Source: Kitagawia praeruptora
Lineage: Eukaryota > Streptophyta > Magnoliopsida > Apiales > Apiaceae
Reading direction: 5' to 3'
NCBI GenBank assembly: GCA_037693485.1
Contig: CM075345.1
Span: 94,136,001-94,200,000, forward strand
DNA length: 64,000 nt
Shown here: piece by piece, positions 31,887 through 43,311 of the stretch
Layout of the letters: each line of letters starts with the position of its first letter
Numbering within the stretch: position 1 is the first letter of the stretch
Position numbers and translations under genes: made by a program
The notes under the pieces: model-generated
The model's input: the letters and a program-made list of their open reading frames with translations, nothing else
Databases searched by the model: none
Told to the model about the DNA's origin: nothing

Positions 31887-32102
31887 TCATACATACCTTT
31901 GCTCAAAAAGATGCGGATAACGTGCACGAACAATTTCTTCCGTCACCCAAGTAGCCTCTCTCTCTGAATGTCCTTTCCACAATACCCTCACAAAAGGAAT
32001 CGTTTGGCGACGCATTACCCTTTCTTCACGCTCTAAAATTCTTTCGGGTTCTTCCTCATAGGTCAAATCCAGCCGAACTTTATCTAAGGGACAATTTACC
32101 AC
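31887..32102 (-). pseudogene. Gypsy integrase C-terminal chromodomain
   Basis: A 71-codon open piece just inside the 3' LTR contains the chromodomain-like block RRQTIPFVRVLWKGHSEREA followed by TWVTEEIVRARYPHLF. In Tekay/Del chromoviruses this domain, with the conserved W...EATW pattern, lies at the integrase C-terminus and is thought to guide insertion into heterochromatin. It is cut off from the integrase core by about 560 bases of frame-broken sequence (32103-32662), in which the integrase C-terminal domain is only partly readable. Confidence 0.82.
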
Positions 32103-32662
32103 ATGCGACGGGTGATAATTATGTACCCTCTCAATAAAGACACATGAAACACATTATGTACCCTTGACAATTGAGGCGGCACCAAGAATTTGATCGCCCG
32201 GTCTTGCTAATTCTCACTTCCAAGAAGACGCAGAGCTAAGAGTCAAGATGCGGGTTCATCTGACGAGCTGGATTTTGAGAAATGACGTAAGTAATAGATC
32301 GAAAAGTACGAAAACCTTTACAGTTTCCATTTTCGTCTGCCGTGAAGATCTAGGAGTGTGAGCAGTACGAGCTGAAAGGCTCCCATACTGTTTGGAGGGC
32401 AGGCCAACTTATATGCTACCTCTCCCACTTTTTCTAAAATTTCAAATGGGCCAATAAATCTTGGATTTCAACTTTCCTTTCAACCCAAAACGATGTACTC
32501 CCTTCCATGGAGAAACCTTTAAGTATACTTTTTCACCAGGCTCAAAACTTAAGCTCCTACGATGCACATCCACTTACTTCTTTTGTCGGTCTTGAGCTTG
32601 TCTCAATTTTTCTCGTATCACCATTACCTTATCATTAGTCTCTTGAACTATTTCGGGCCCTT

Positions 32663-33370
32663 CTAACTTCCTCTCACCAATCTCATCCCAAGAATAGCTT
32701 GCCAACTATTGTTGTAAGCAAACTCCACAAGCGGTAAGTGTTCGTCCCACCTGCCAGTCCAATCTAGTGCACAAGCCCTCAGCATATCCTCTAAGGTTTG
32801 AATGGTTCTCTCCGATTGACCATCTGTTTGCGGATGAAATGATGTGCTAAAACTAAGTTTAGTACCCCATGCCTTTTGAAATCCTTCCCAAAATCGAGAT
32901 GTAAACCTTGGATCTCTATCTGAAACAATACAAACTGGAACCCCATGTAATCTCATAACCTCATCTCTATAAATTTCAGCCAATTTGTCCACTGAATTAG
33001 TTGCCCGAATTGCAAGAAAGTGGGCAGATTTCGTAAGTCGGTCCACAACCACCCAAATAGCACCATGTTTCTTCAATGTTCTAGGTAAATCATTAAGGAA
33101 GTTCATGCATATATGTTCCCATTTCCACTCGGGTATTTCCAACGAACGTAATTCCCCACATGGCCTTTGGTGTTCAATCTTGACAAGTTGACAAGTCATA
33201 CACTTTGACACATAATCAGCAATATCCCTCTTCATGTCACTCCACCAAAACTGATCCTTCATGTCCCTATACATTTTGGTACTACCGGGATGTACGGAAA
33301 AAGGTGAGTTATGAGCTTTCACCAAAAGCTCCTCTCGAATAGCTGACCTTGGAACGCACAATCGACCCAA
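32663..33370 (-). pseudogene. Gypsy integrase zinc-binding and catalytic core
   Basis: The piece contains the HHCC zinc motif (AHNSPFSVHPGSTKMY ... CMTCQLVK). The catalytic core has VVVDRLTKSAHF (first Asp), VSDRDPRFTSRFW (second Asp) and HPQTDGQSERTIQ (Glu), so the DDE residues are intact. The segment EHICMNFLNDLPRT departs from the usual MDFVTGLPRT. The frame is lost near the C-terminus (AYNNSWQAILGM). It performs insertion of the DNA copy in active relatives. Confidence 0.88.
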
Positions 33371-33667
33371 AAGCTAAACAACGCCATGATCATCCACGTT
33401 AAAATTTGACGGCTTACCATCTTAAATATTCCGAACAATCTTCTCCATCTCTAAGTCCTCCTTATGTGCTTCCTTAATCCTAGAAATCAATGTCGGTTCA
33501 ATTTGGAAATTAGCCAACACACCAGCCACACCTCGCACACCAAGAGCCAACCCCATTCTTTGTACTTCTTCTTGCAACTCATTAGGTAATGCAAACAAGA
33601 AAGAAAGCTGACCAGAATTTTTGCGACTGAGTGCATCTGCAACAACATTAGCTTTACCAGGCTTATA
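33371..33667 (-). pseudogene. RNase H to integrase linker of the gypsy element
   Basis: The typical chromovirus linker KPGKANVVADALSRK is readable on the minus strand around 33600-33660, but frameshifts split it from both neighbours. It shows that the pol region is collinear with functional elements. Confidence 0.7.
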
Positions 33668-34201
33668 CTAAATCTGTACATCATAGTCCTTAATCAACTC
33701 GAGCCATCTCCGTTGCCTCATATTTAGCTTCTTCTGGGTGAAGATGTATTTAAGACTTTGGTGATTAGTCCAAATCTTGCAAGAAACCCCATACAAATAA
33801 TGTCGCCACAACTTTAGAGCAAACACCACGGTTGCCAACTCTAAGTCGTGCGTCGGATAATTTTCCTCATGTGTCTTCAATTGTCTAGATGCATATGCAA
33901 TCACCTTACCATACTGCATTAAAACCGCTCCTAACCCCTTTCTTGAAGCGTCACTATAAATAACAAATCCCTCAAACCCTGATGGTAGTGTCAATACTGG
34001 AGCTGTAGTCAACCTCATCTTCAGTTCCTGAAAACTCTGCTCACACTCATTTGTCCAGACAAATCGATTATTCTTCCTCGTCAACAGTGTCAAAGGCATA
34101 GAGATAGTAGAAAAACCTTCCACAAACCTTCGGTAATACCCAGCTAAACCCAGAAAAATCCTAACCTCTGTCACTGTAGTTGGTCTCGACCATTCTTTCA
34201 C
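33668..34201 (-). pseudogene. Gypsy RT C-terminus and RNase H
   Basis: This open piece continues directly from the RT after a single in-frame nonsense codon at about 34211-34213 (a lysine position in relatives). It shows the RT thumb FLGLAGYYRRFVEGFS. RNase H follows, with VIYSDASRKGLGAVLMQ, AYASRQLKTHEENYPTHDLE and the CKIWTNHQSLKYIF block. The active-site residues D, E and D are present. Confidence 0.88.
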
Positions 34202-34213
34202 AACTGCTATTTT

Positions 34214-35209
34214 TTACGGGTCCACCTGTATCCCTTCTGCGGAAACAACATGCCCCAAGAATGAAACTTGCCTCAGCCAAAACTCACATATTGAAAACTT
34301 AGCAAACAACTGACGGCTTCTCAAGACCTCCAAAACTACTCGCAGGTGTTCCTCGTGCTCTTCTTCAGACCTCGAGTATACAAGAATGTCATCAATGAAT
34401 ACAATAACAAACTTGTCCAAGAAGTCCCTGAAGACCCTATTCATCAAATCCATAAAGACTGATGGAGAATTAGTTAACCCAAATGGCATGACAAGAAACT
34501 CGTAATGTCCATATCGTGTTCGAAAAGCTGTCTTCGGCACATCTTCATCTCTCACCCGTAACTGATGGTAACCTGATCGCAAATCAATTTTTGAGAAATA
34601 TATGGCCCCTTGTAATTGATCAAATAGGTCATCAATACGTGATAATGGGTATCTATTACGTATAGTGATCTTATTCAACTCTCTATAATCAATGCAAAGT
34701 CTCATCGAACCATCCTTCTTCTTCACAAAAAGAATTGGAGCACCCCAAAGAGATACACTTGGGCGGATAACACCCTTATCAAGTAACTCTTGTAACTTTT
34801 CCTTCAACTCCTTTAATTCAGTTGGAGCCATTCGGTAAGGAGCCTTGGAGATTGGCTCGGAACCTGGTATGAGCTCTACAACAAACTCAACCTCCCTCTG
34901 TGGGGGTAATCCTGGAAGATCATCCGGAAACACATCACTGAATTCCCTAACCACTGGCACATCCTTTAGTTTCGGTTGTACCGTATTTGTATCAACTATA
35001 TAGGCAAGATAACCAGAACAACCCTTCTTCATTGATCTCACAGCCTTCATGACATATATCATTTTATATAAATCACTAGGTTTGGACCCATGATATTCGG
35101 CTACCAAACTATCACCTAACTTGAACTTCATAATTCTACTCTCACAATCGATAACTGCCCCATACCTTTCCAACCAATCCATGCCTAAAATCACATCAAA
35201 ATCTCGCAT
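34214..35209 (-). pseudogene. Gypsy protease C-terminus and reverse transcriptase
   Basis: 331 open codons. The start is the protease end DVILGMDWLERYGA. The RT follows with RMAPTELKELKEKLQELLD, WGAPILFVKKKDGSMRLC, IDYRELNKITIRNRYPL, FSKIDLRSGYHQ, FGLTNSPSVFMDLMN and the catalytic FIDDILVYS. All RT motifs are intact except the premature stop at its end. Reverse transcribes element RNA from the tRNA-Met primer in active copies. Confidence 0.9.
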
Positions 35210-35640
35210 ATGTAAAGGTAGTAAACTAGCTGGTAGAATGTGATCCCCTACCCTGATAGGACAATTAGGATACTAAACATGCACATCTACACTTACACCT
35301 ATAGCAGTGCTAATACAAATTGATGGAACTAACTCATATGATTGCACCCCAAGATGTTTAACATAACTAGAAGAAAGAACAGAATGTGTAGCACCAGTAT
35401 CAAATAACACTCTAGCATCTCTATTACCAACAAACAAAGTACCAGAAATAATACCCGGAATATTTGCTACATCCCTAGCTGTAGTGGCATAAACATGACC
35501 AACATTTCTCTGACCCTGATTGCCTTCTTGCTGATGTTGTGCCTGGCCCGGATTAACATTAGATGTAGTTTACTGATGCTCCCTACGCTACATAGGACAA
35601 TCTCTAGCAAGGTGCCCAATCCTCCCACACCTATAACAAG
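35210..35640 (-). pseudogene. Gypsy gag zinc knuckle and protease active site, frame-broken
   Basis: The protease motif DTGATHS is encoded on the minus strand around 35383-35403. Upstream, a CCHC knuckle CYRCGRIGHLARDC is encoded around 35597-35638. Stops and frameshifts (for example near 35270 and 35570) separate these from gag and from the protease end. Order is as in chromoviruses. Confidence 0.78.
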
Positions 35641-35916
35641 CTCCCGTTTCTCTAAAACATGGTTTCCCAGTATGGATACCTCCACAAGTCTTGCATTGGT
35701 CTCTTACCTGTCGGTTTCCCTAAAAATTCCCTATATTGTTATTATTGGTTCCTGGCCTCCTTCCATTTCCAACATTCTGATAATCCCTCTGAAAACCTCG
35801 ACTCCCAACATTATTTCGAGAATAAGACGGGCCACTCTGTCGAGATAAGTGATTCCCCTGCTGCTGAGCACCCTGAACTGATTAACTCGAAAGCTCTGTT
35901 GGTTGCGATTGAAACT

Positions 35917-36384
35917 CTATGGCTCATCCCTAGCCCTCTTCCTACTAGGATCCTCCTTACCATCTAGAACAGATAACTCCTGATACTTAGCTGCACTAAT
36001 AGCCTGCTCCATACTAGCAAACCTGGTAGAAATGATGTTATGCCTGTACTCCACCCTAAGACCCCACTTGAACTTGTTAGCCTTATCTTCCTCTGACTTA
36101 ATCTCTGAAGCTGCAAAGCTGGCCAACCTGTTAAACCTGGAGATATACTCTGCCATTGTGTCGGTGTCACCCTGTCTCACTATCTGATACTCATGCACAT
36201 ACCTCTCCTTATCAGCCACTTGAAAGTACATCTGATTAAAAAGCTCCTCAAACTCATTCCAAGTCACAACATCCATATAGTACTCCAGTTTGGTGGTAGT
36301 TACAGTAGTCCACCATCTATCAGCATCATCCTCCAACTTATATGCAGCAAACCTCGCCATAGTATTTTCAGAACAACCAATCAA
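35917..36384 (-). pseudogene. Gypsy gag capsid domain
   Basis: A 155-codon piece with the retrotransposon gag pattern: ARFAAYKLEDDADRWW, a TWNEFEELFNQMYF helix, QGDTDTMAEYISRFNRLASF and a KFKWGLRVEYRHNI segment. The short upstream part (36385-36640) is frame-broken, and the N-terminus lies at 36636-37016. Confidence 0.85.
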
Positions 36385-36635
36385 TCGGAAAATTTTTCTG
36401 AGGAGGCTTCCGGTCCTCCCTACCCATTAAAACTCCTAGGCTTCTACTTATTAAATCTCTCCAACATAGGAATGTAAGTAGCCTGATTCTGAGGATATTC
36501 ATATGCATCATGATCGGGAACCACAATTGTATTCCGCTCAACCCCCTGCTGATTGTTAGTGTTATTCTGCACCATATTATTAGGTTGCTCCACATTTTGC
36601 CCCTGATTCTGACCAACCACATTAGTACTGATAAT

Positions 36636-37016
36636 TCACTCAAGGGAGCTAACCACTTCCTGACTCACAACATTAGCCAACACATTCAGATCAATAGCTA
36701 ACTGATTCTGAGGTTGTGCCACTGGTTGCTGAGGTGCTGGCTGCTCATTTTCCCCTAAGACATTTCCCCCTTGCTCAGTTTGAAGCACAGTTTCTGGTTG
36801 TTTTGTCGTATTCTGAGTAGCATGAGTAGCTCTTCCTCTACTCCTACTAGATGAAGCAGTTCCTCTACCCCTATGCCTTGGTACAGAGCGGTTAGCCTCA
36901 CTAGAAGGCTGCTCACCAGAAAGTCGGGTGGATTGTCGAGTAGCCATCCCACAATCAACAATTAATTCAGTTCCACAAATACCAAAATATCGATGCAAAA
37001 TATATATGTAATGCAA
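36636..37016 (-). pseudogene. Gypsy gag N-terminal region
   Basis: 126 open codons near the primer site. The most likely start is the methionine of MATRQSTRLS at about 36945, since the first part of the ORF (MHYIYILHRY) lies in the leader. The sequence is basic and Ser/Gln/Asn-rich (HRGRGTASSSRSRGRATH), as in many gypsy gag N-termini. A stop follows at 36636, before the capsid block. Confidence 0.65.
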
Positions 37017-37108
37017 CGCAGTGAAATAACAACAAAACTACATATCCTACATCTACCCAATCCTCACAGGTCGAGCCTAAAGCAAGTCTACAGAATCATA
37101 AAACTCTA

Positions 37109-37120
37109 GCTCTGATGCCA
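37109..37120 (-). other. Gypsy primer binding site
   Basis: The minus strand reads TGGCATCAGAGC, a variant of the tRNA-Met site, two bases from the 5' LTR end. Confidence 0.85.
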
Positions 37121-37122
37121 AC

Positions 37123-38966
37123 TTTAACATCCGAACAATTATCTTAAAATAATAAACATTTTCAAGTCCATTAAATTAAATATTCTCCAAAAATTAACCA
37201 ATCCAAACCATACCAATCTCCAACTTGCAATCCATAAAATAAACTTACACTTAAATTGTCCAACTCCAAATTCAAACACACACGTACTAAAGTCCGAATA
37301 AAATTCTAGAATTCTATTAAAATGCAAGAAAATAAATGAGCTCCGCTAAATCCGCACTCGCGCTCATCCCATAAGATATCCCACCTAATTAAGGTTACCT
37401 GTCGGAAGAAAATAAAGAAACAAAAACCGGCAGTGAGCGAAAGCCCATATATGGATAACAAATGATGACAAGGTGAACAAGAGTTAAACGTGATGACAAT
37501 AATAACATAAACAAAATATCTAAGCGAGAAATAAAGACAAAATTGGACGAAATAAAAATAGCATAAAATCTTAAAACCACAATAAACACATACATGCTTT
37601 CTAATCCAAAATAGTCATACTTTACACATATTCTGACACTTACAAACAATACTCAAAATATCTTCACTAACATGGGAGACGATCTTACACAGACAGGGGT
37701 TGCATAGCACAAAGCAAATGCTACCCAGATTCAGACAGGGATCACAAGGCAGTAAGTATATGCTCCCAGAATGGCAAAAAATACACAAACTGACTAGTCA
37801 TGACTATACGTGTCCCACTACTCCGGCGACACGCCTATGCTATTTATACACCGCCTAGGAAGTGCCAAACATGAGATATCCCCTCGCGACGGATGTATTA
37901 CGAACTCCCAAATCATATTTATATCAAACATAACCAAAAACATAGTCCTCAAATATCACAAACCCAATTATATATTACAAAATAGACAAAGAATAGCGAA
38001 ATCACAACCTGATCAGTTCTGAAAAATGGGAAATTACACTATGAATATAACTTCGAATCAAAAGGTACAAAACATGAAAATCATAGGAAATTCCAAGACC
38101 AGAATGGTAAGGCTCGTTAAAAACGGACGAATAACGAACTCTGGAAGTAGATATTTGAGAACAGCAAAACAGAATCAGCCCCTGACTTATTTAGTATTAT
38201 GCTATTTAAGACAACATAAACATAGAATTTTGCAGCGGAGTGTAAACAAGAAACGTAGCACGCGGAAATACCTTTCTGTAGATATATTACTCATAAACTA
38301 TGCACAAAATTTCAATTTAATACGAATTTTCAAAGTAAGAGTAACAGTATAGAAAATGCCCTGGCAGGTCACTAAAATCGAAAAATACACGTAATTACGT
38401 GTAAAATCTCAGAAAAACTAAAGAACCAAAGTTGTAGATAATTCAAATACCTTTCCAGGGACAGTGAAATCACCATCATATGATAAAAATCAAATTTATA
38501 CATATTTTACAAGAACTGAGCACATGAAAAAGACCAAAATACAGCAATTCTTTACAATCGTAACGAAATAGAAAGCATGAAGATGATATCCGTACCTTAA
38601 AACTCATAAATTATGAATAATGTTCAAGAGTTTCAGATTCCCAATCACTCTAAAACCTAATACATGTATGTATAGCATAAAACCCATAAGTTCTAAATTC
38701 TAAATCAAATATGATAATCAATCAGCAAGGGATTTGAGTTTTTACCTTAAACTCCAAAATCCTTCTCCCAATTAGATTGTATTACCCATCTCTTTCTCTT
38801 CCTCCTTATCTTTCTTCCCCTCTGAACAAAATAACGTAAGTTTAACTCATCCTTTTTTTTGTAACGTCTCTTCTTTTTTCTTTTTTTTTCTTTCTTCTTT
38901 TTCTTTTTATTTAATAAATTAAATTATATTTAGTATTTAATAATATTAAAATATCGGGGTCTTACA
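37123..38966 (-). repeat. Gypsy 5' LTR
   Basis: The partner of 30002-31848 with few differences, mostly single bases and short indels. It ends at 38966, followed by the ATATG duplication. Confidence 0.92.
37841..37848 (-). promoter_or_regulatory. TATA box of the gypsy 5' LTR
   Basis: TATAAATA on the minus strand in GGTGTATAAATAGC context. The 3' LTR and the old flanking LTR have the same box at the homologous place. Confidence 0.7.
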
Positions 38967-38971
38967 ATATG

Positions 38972-39630
38972 CATGTTGCCGGAGTAGTGGGACACGTATA
39001 GTCATTACTACTCAGTTTGTGTGTGTTTGGCCATTCTGGGTAGCATGTGCTTATTGCCTTGCGATCCCTGTTTGAATTTGGGTGGTATTTGCTTTGTGTT
39101 ATGCCCCGGTTTGTGTAAGATCGTCTCCCATGTTAGTAAATAAGTTATTTTGGATATTATTTGTAAGTATTAGAGTATGCTTATATTTTATCGGTTATGC
39201 TTATGATTAATATTATGTTAATGTGATAATTATGCGTAAGTGATATAATTATTTGTTAGAGTAATTTTACTTTGATTTAAGAGCATTTATTTTTATATTG
39301 TGAGTTGTGTATCTATTTTCTATTTTCTCATTCGCCATATATCATTGTTCTTTATTCATATATTCATTTTTATTCTTAACTTTGTCAGCTTAATTTTTGT
39401 TCAGCTTTTGTATTCCTTCATATCCATATATGAGCCTTTCGCTCACTACCAATCTTTTTGTTTCTTTATTTTCCCCCGGTAGGTGATCATATTTAGGTGG
39501 GCTACTTATTTGAAAGAGTGCAAGTAGCAATGTCTTGAGGAGTTTATTTATTATTTTGAGGTACCCTATTAGCAATGTCATGAGGAGTTTATTTATTATT
39601 TTGGGGTACCCCATTTGTTAGGATGTTAAA
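38972..39630 (+). repeat. Right part of the old Tekay-family LTR
   Basis: Continues the interrupted LTR: GCCGGAGTAGTGGGACACG near 38979 and CAGTTTGTGTGTGTTTGG near 39013 match the reverse complement of the gypsy LTRs. It ends with GGATGTTAAA at 39630, the same terminus as in the full element. A direct repeat (GAGGAGTTTATTTATTATTTTG at about 39537 and 39582, compared in part) sits near its end. No primer site follows, so it is a solo or truncated 3' LTR. Confidence 0.75.
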
Positions 39631-40119
39631 CACATCCATTCCAGCTTTTTGAGAAGTCTTTTGTTCAATTTGGCAGAGCATTGAGGAAGACAGTAAATAA
39701 TATTGTAATGTCAAAAGGGCCAAGATTTGGTGACTTTAAATGGAGATTATTGAATTTACCTATCCGTTTTGGTAGTTGGTTGTGTATACTACAAGTAATG
39801 CTAGACTTTTTGCATTTGTGGTTTTGCGAATCCAGTTTATTGACTTGCAGAATCATTACGATGTGATATGGTTCTAGCTGGGGATCATTTTGGTTTAACA
39901 CTAAATTTTCTGCAAGTAGTACTCTCAGGTGTGGATTTGGCAAAATTATCCAGTAAAAGGTCTAACCCTCCAAAATCAGTCCACTACTTCTTAATTTGAT
40001 TTAGTGATATTTGCAAGAATCTACCTTCTAAATTTGAGACAAATAGGGATTGGGACATCATATGACACAAATGGAATATCGGATAGTTTTGCGAAATAGG
40101 CTCATGATTCTTTTATTTT
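39631..40119. other. Degraded DNA, possibly upstream part of the following remnant
   Basis: No intact ORF with family features. It may be part of the coding remnant at 40120-40380, since the same kind of degradation is seen, but I cannot support any domain in it. Confidence 0.35.
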
Positions 40120-40380
40120 CAGATGAAGCACATTGTCCTTTGTGCACGAAACTTATGGATGTATTTGGGGAGGACGCTGTCCATTGTCAGAAAAACATGG
40201 ATTTAAATATCGACATGATATGGTAAGATATGTATTTTATGATGTTTATGAGGAGTTATTGGAGCCATACCAACTCTTAGACTAAGTGATTTGTTAGTTA
40301 TTGGAATGAGGGGAAGTATACTTGTGTTGATCTTATCGGAGTTTCTTCATTGAATGGATTTGACAATGGAGTGTATAATT
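40120..40380 (+). pseudogene. Remnant of an uncharacterised plant protein with a CxxC...H...C motif
   Basis: After a TTTTCAG-like acceptor at 40122 the sequence reads HCPLCTKLMDVFGEDAVHC. A frameshift follows, then KYRHDMVRYVFYDV, and further on WNEGKYTCVDLIGVSSLNG. The spaced pattern (C-P-x-C, D-x-[FY]-G-[DE]-x-A-x-x-C, K-[YF]-R-H-[DN], then D-[LV]-[IT]-G) resembles a plant protein group often annotated as RT-associated or unknown, recalled from memory. It contains frameshifts and stops. Truncated by the solo LTR at 40390. Confidence 0.35.
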
Positions 40381-41379
40381 GATCAGGTGTGTTGAGTCCC
40401 AACAATACAACCTAGGTTGTAGAAAGGGGGGGTTGAATACAGTCTAGTTAAATTTTCACTTATCTTTTGAACTATGAAAATATTACTAGACACAAGGATA
40501 GAGATTTATGTGTGTATTCTTACGCGAGTACAAGATGATAGCAAGTAAGTTTAAAGATAGTATATGGACACATAATCTTTAAAACTTTTAGGTGGACTTG
40601 AGTCGATCCACCTGAGGTATATATTGAAGAAAATCTGTGTTACAAAAACACAGCTGCGAATTACAAAGTTTGATACAAGAAACCTAAAGATTTATCTCAA
40701 TCAGCTTGTTGTTTCTCGATATCTCACTATGCTACTCATGCAGTCTATTTATACTACATGGAGACAAGCAAGCTACACAAAATGGAAATACATTTATGGT
40801 ATTGCTTGTCACACGCTCAAGCTTGAAGGGTCACCATTTCTAGAAAGTCTTCTCTTCTTGATTAGGATAGTTCCAACATGCTTCAAGTCCGTGCATGTTG
40901 CTTTCTTCATAAGTTACTAAGTTCGAATGACTTAGCTTCCAAGTCCACGCGATGCTTTATGCAAAAGTAGATGTTTAATTTGAATCTTCATTCTTGAAAA
41001 GTTGTTTTAGATAAAGATGTGAACTTTCAGCAAGTCAATAAGTTTTTCTACTTATTGAGCTATCCTTGAACTTCTCATACAAACAGGATAATCCTTATGC
41101 ACTTATCGAGTTATCCTTTGAGTTCTTCAGTTAAAAGGTAATCATGTTGGAGGTTGCTTCCACTCTTATTCTTACCTTCGAAACTGGATAAACAGTGATC
41201 AATTTCACATTTCATCTATAAGAGTTTTAGCCTTCAAATATCTACAATTTGACTCCCTACTCGAAACATCCTTTATGTAATTGACCGCTGCTTAAAAGTC
41301 ACGGGTACCAAAGTGATTATGTGTCTACTTTTCATTTGATATGTTCCATTAGAGAACTCTGGTATCACTCATTCAATCA

Positions 41380-41625
41380 AGAGATCTCGAATGAGCACAT
41401 TTTTGGACTTCTTGAATCCAATGTCTGAGTTATCGAACTGATGTAGCTTAACTTCTCAAATGAATAAGTTAGCACTTATCGAATTAGCCATTTCCTGGAG
41501 TTCTTGAATGACTTCTCGAGTACACTACTTTGTAGACTTCTCGAATGCATGGATTCTAGACTTCTCGAATTGGCCGGATTATAGACTTCTCGAATCTATA
41601 CTTCTCAAATCACTTGTTTGAGTTG
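41380..41625. repeat. Dispersed ACTTCTCGAAT tokens
   Basis: About ten copies or near copies of (G)ACTTCTCGAAT occur at irregular spacing; the best are at roughly 41535, 41557 and 41585. The core TTCTCGAA has TTC/GAA mirror arms. Confidence 0.8.
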
Positions 41626-41784
41626 TTTTTAGCAAAATCTCTCCTTATATTACTTGATATTTGACCAAAGCATCTCATGCCTTACTGCAGAAATAATTTC
41701 TAATCAATTATCGAATTCCACTCACAAGATATAGTTTTAGTTGATTTGCATTTCAGTTAGATTCCTGATATATTACCTTGCGAC

Positions 41785-42358
41785 TGTGAGATTGAAAGGT
41801 TGGGCTAGTTTTTTTGTGCTAATGTGAAAAATTCGCAGAAATTTTTCTGGTTGCGTTAGCTATTTTGTTTTTGCGTTTCCCGGAGTTCCAACGGTCGGAT
41901 CGCCCTGAATTTTGGACAGCATCTTCCTTACTCGTATATCTAAATTCTGTACGGTGGAGATCGGATTTGGAGGTGCAGAAGGCCTGTTTATTGAGGTATG
42001 GGCAGAAGTTTTTGCAACCACGGTGTGGATTAAGCTCCCCGTGGTGAGGCGACTTGGAGCGGGTATTTTTGGCCCAAAAGTGTTTTTGGGTTAATTCTTA
42101 AACTAGGCCCATAGTTAATATGATATGTAAACGGTAGTGAATTAGCTAGGTTTTAAGGATTGTGATATTGTATACAGAAAATAGAAACGTATTAATATAT
42201 ACAAGAAAAAGGCTCTTTCACTTGGCCAACAAATTCCTTCTTCTTTGTGTGTTTACTTTGATTATTGTCTTGTTATAACTTATAACTTGTGGTCGTAGTC
42301 TTCTCTTTGGGGTGTTATTCCGCTACGTCAAGTGTTGTCCCTTGTTTGGGTCCTAATA
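41785..42358 (+). repeat. Copia-3 5' LTR
   Basis: 574 bp, TG start and TCCTAATA end (last CA changed to TA relative to the 3' LTR). Confidence 0.9.
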
Positions 42359-42360
42359 AT

Positions 42361-42373
42361 TGGCATCGGAGCC
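42361..42373 (+). other. Copia-3 primer binding site
   Basis: TGGCATCGGAGCC lies two bases after the 5' LTR, a two-base variant of the tRNA-Met site TGGTATCAGAGCC. Confidence 0.8.
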
Positions 42374-42492
42374 AGAATCAGATTTGGGTGGTAAAGCTCC
42401 GATTTGAGGTGTTTCTGGGTTGAGTCTTGTGTGGTGCACACAAGGTGTTTGGTGAAATTCCTGAGAGAGACTGGTTATGTGACAAGTTAGGT

Positions 42493-43311
42493 ATGGCTTC
42501 TACAGGCAGTGTAGTCAAAGTTGGGAAGTACGAGATAGAGAAATTCAATGGGAAGAATGATTTTTCCTATTGGAGGATGCAGATGAAGAATTTGCTTATC
42601 TCGCAAAAGTTACACAAAGCTTTGTCGGGTAAGGCAAAGGGGGGCAAGGATATGTCGCATGAAGACTGGGAAGAATTAGATCTCGAAGCACGGGCTTCAA
42701 TCATGTTATGCCTCGAGAGAGATGTTGCATTCTTGGTTGATGGCGAGAAAACGGCTGCGGCTGTTTGGATAAAGTTGGAGTCCAACTTCATGACGAAGAC
42801 TCTAACTAATCGGATCTATTTAAAGTCGAGACTATATACTTGCAAGATGGATGAAGGGTCATCTATCCGGGATTACATCAACAAGTTTGATGGGTGCATA
42901 TCAGATTTGAAGGATATTGATGTGGAGGTAGGTGATGAAGATCAAGCACTTTTGTTACTTCTTTCGTTGCCGAAGTCATATGAGAACCTTGTACAAACAT
43001 TGATGCTTGTGGGTGACACTCTTACGATAAATGATACTAGAACTTCACTTCTAGCGGATGATCTTCGTAAGATTGCAACTAGTGGTATGGATACTAGTGG
43101 TAATAATGAGCAAGCACAAGGGTTGTTTGTAAAGGGTAGAGGCAATGATCGAGGAAATGGCGGGAGAGGCAAGTCTAAGTCGAATTTTAGACCTCCTGCG
43201 GAGAGAAAGTGCTACAAGTGTGGTGAGTCTGGGCATTACAAAGCAAATTGTCCTAATAAAAGGGTTGCTTGGAAGAAGAACAAGAACAACGAGAATACCA
43301 GAAAAGTTTAA
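42493..43311 (+). CDS. Copia-3 gag
   Basis: The Tnt1-like start is MASTGSVVKVGKYEIEKFNG at 42493; the ORF is open further upstream to 42427 but that part lies in the leader. The UBN2-type gag shows FSYWRMQMKNLLISQ, DLEARASIMLCLERDV and AAVWIKLESNFMTKTLTNR. A LLLLSLPKSYENLV segment follows. Near the C-terminus is the zinc knuckle CYKCGESGHYKANC, with a basic tail. A stop at 43309-43311 ends it, and the protease continues in another frame. Confidence 0.9.
   Translation: MASTGSVVKVGKYEIEKFNGKNDFSYWRMQMKNLLISQKLHKALSGKAKGGKDMSHEDWEELDLEARASIMLCLERDVAFLVDGEKTAAAVWIKLESNFMTKTLTNRIYLKSRLYTCKMDEGSSIRDYINKFDGCISDLKDIDVEVGDEDQALLLLLSLPKSYENLVQTLMLVGDTLTINDTRTSLLADDLRKIATSGMDTSGNNEQAQGLFVKGRGNDRGNGGRGKSKSNFRPPAERKCYKCGESGHYKANCPNKRVAWKKNKNNENTRKV

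Larger units (their letters stand above)
30002..38966 (-). mobile_element. Tekay-type Ty3/gypsy chromovirus, full length, defective
   Basis: Two LTRs of about 1.85 kb (30002-31848 and 37123-38966) with high similarity, target duplication ATATG (29997-30001 and 38967-38971), a minus-strand primer site TGGCATCAGAGC (37109-37120) and polypurine tract AGGAGGGAAGAA (31849-31860). The order gag, protease, RT, RNase H, integrase, chromodomain is that of a plant chromovirus, and the chromodomain type suggests the Tekay/Del branch. Coding frames contain several stops and frameshifts although the LTRs are still close, so it is inactive but not ancient. Confidence 0.93.

Noticed and set aside
41380..41625. 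CRISPR-like or tandem satellite array
   Set aside because: Token spacing is irregular, there are no constant spacers, and the region lies in a plant LTR.
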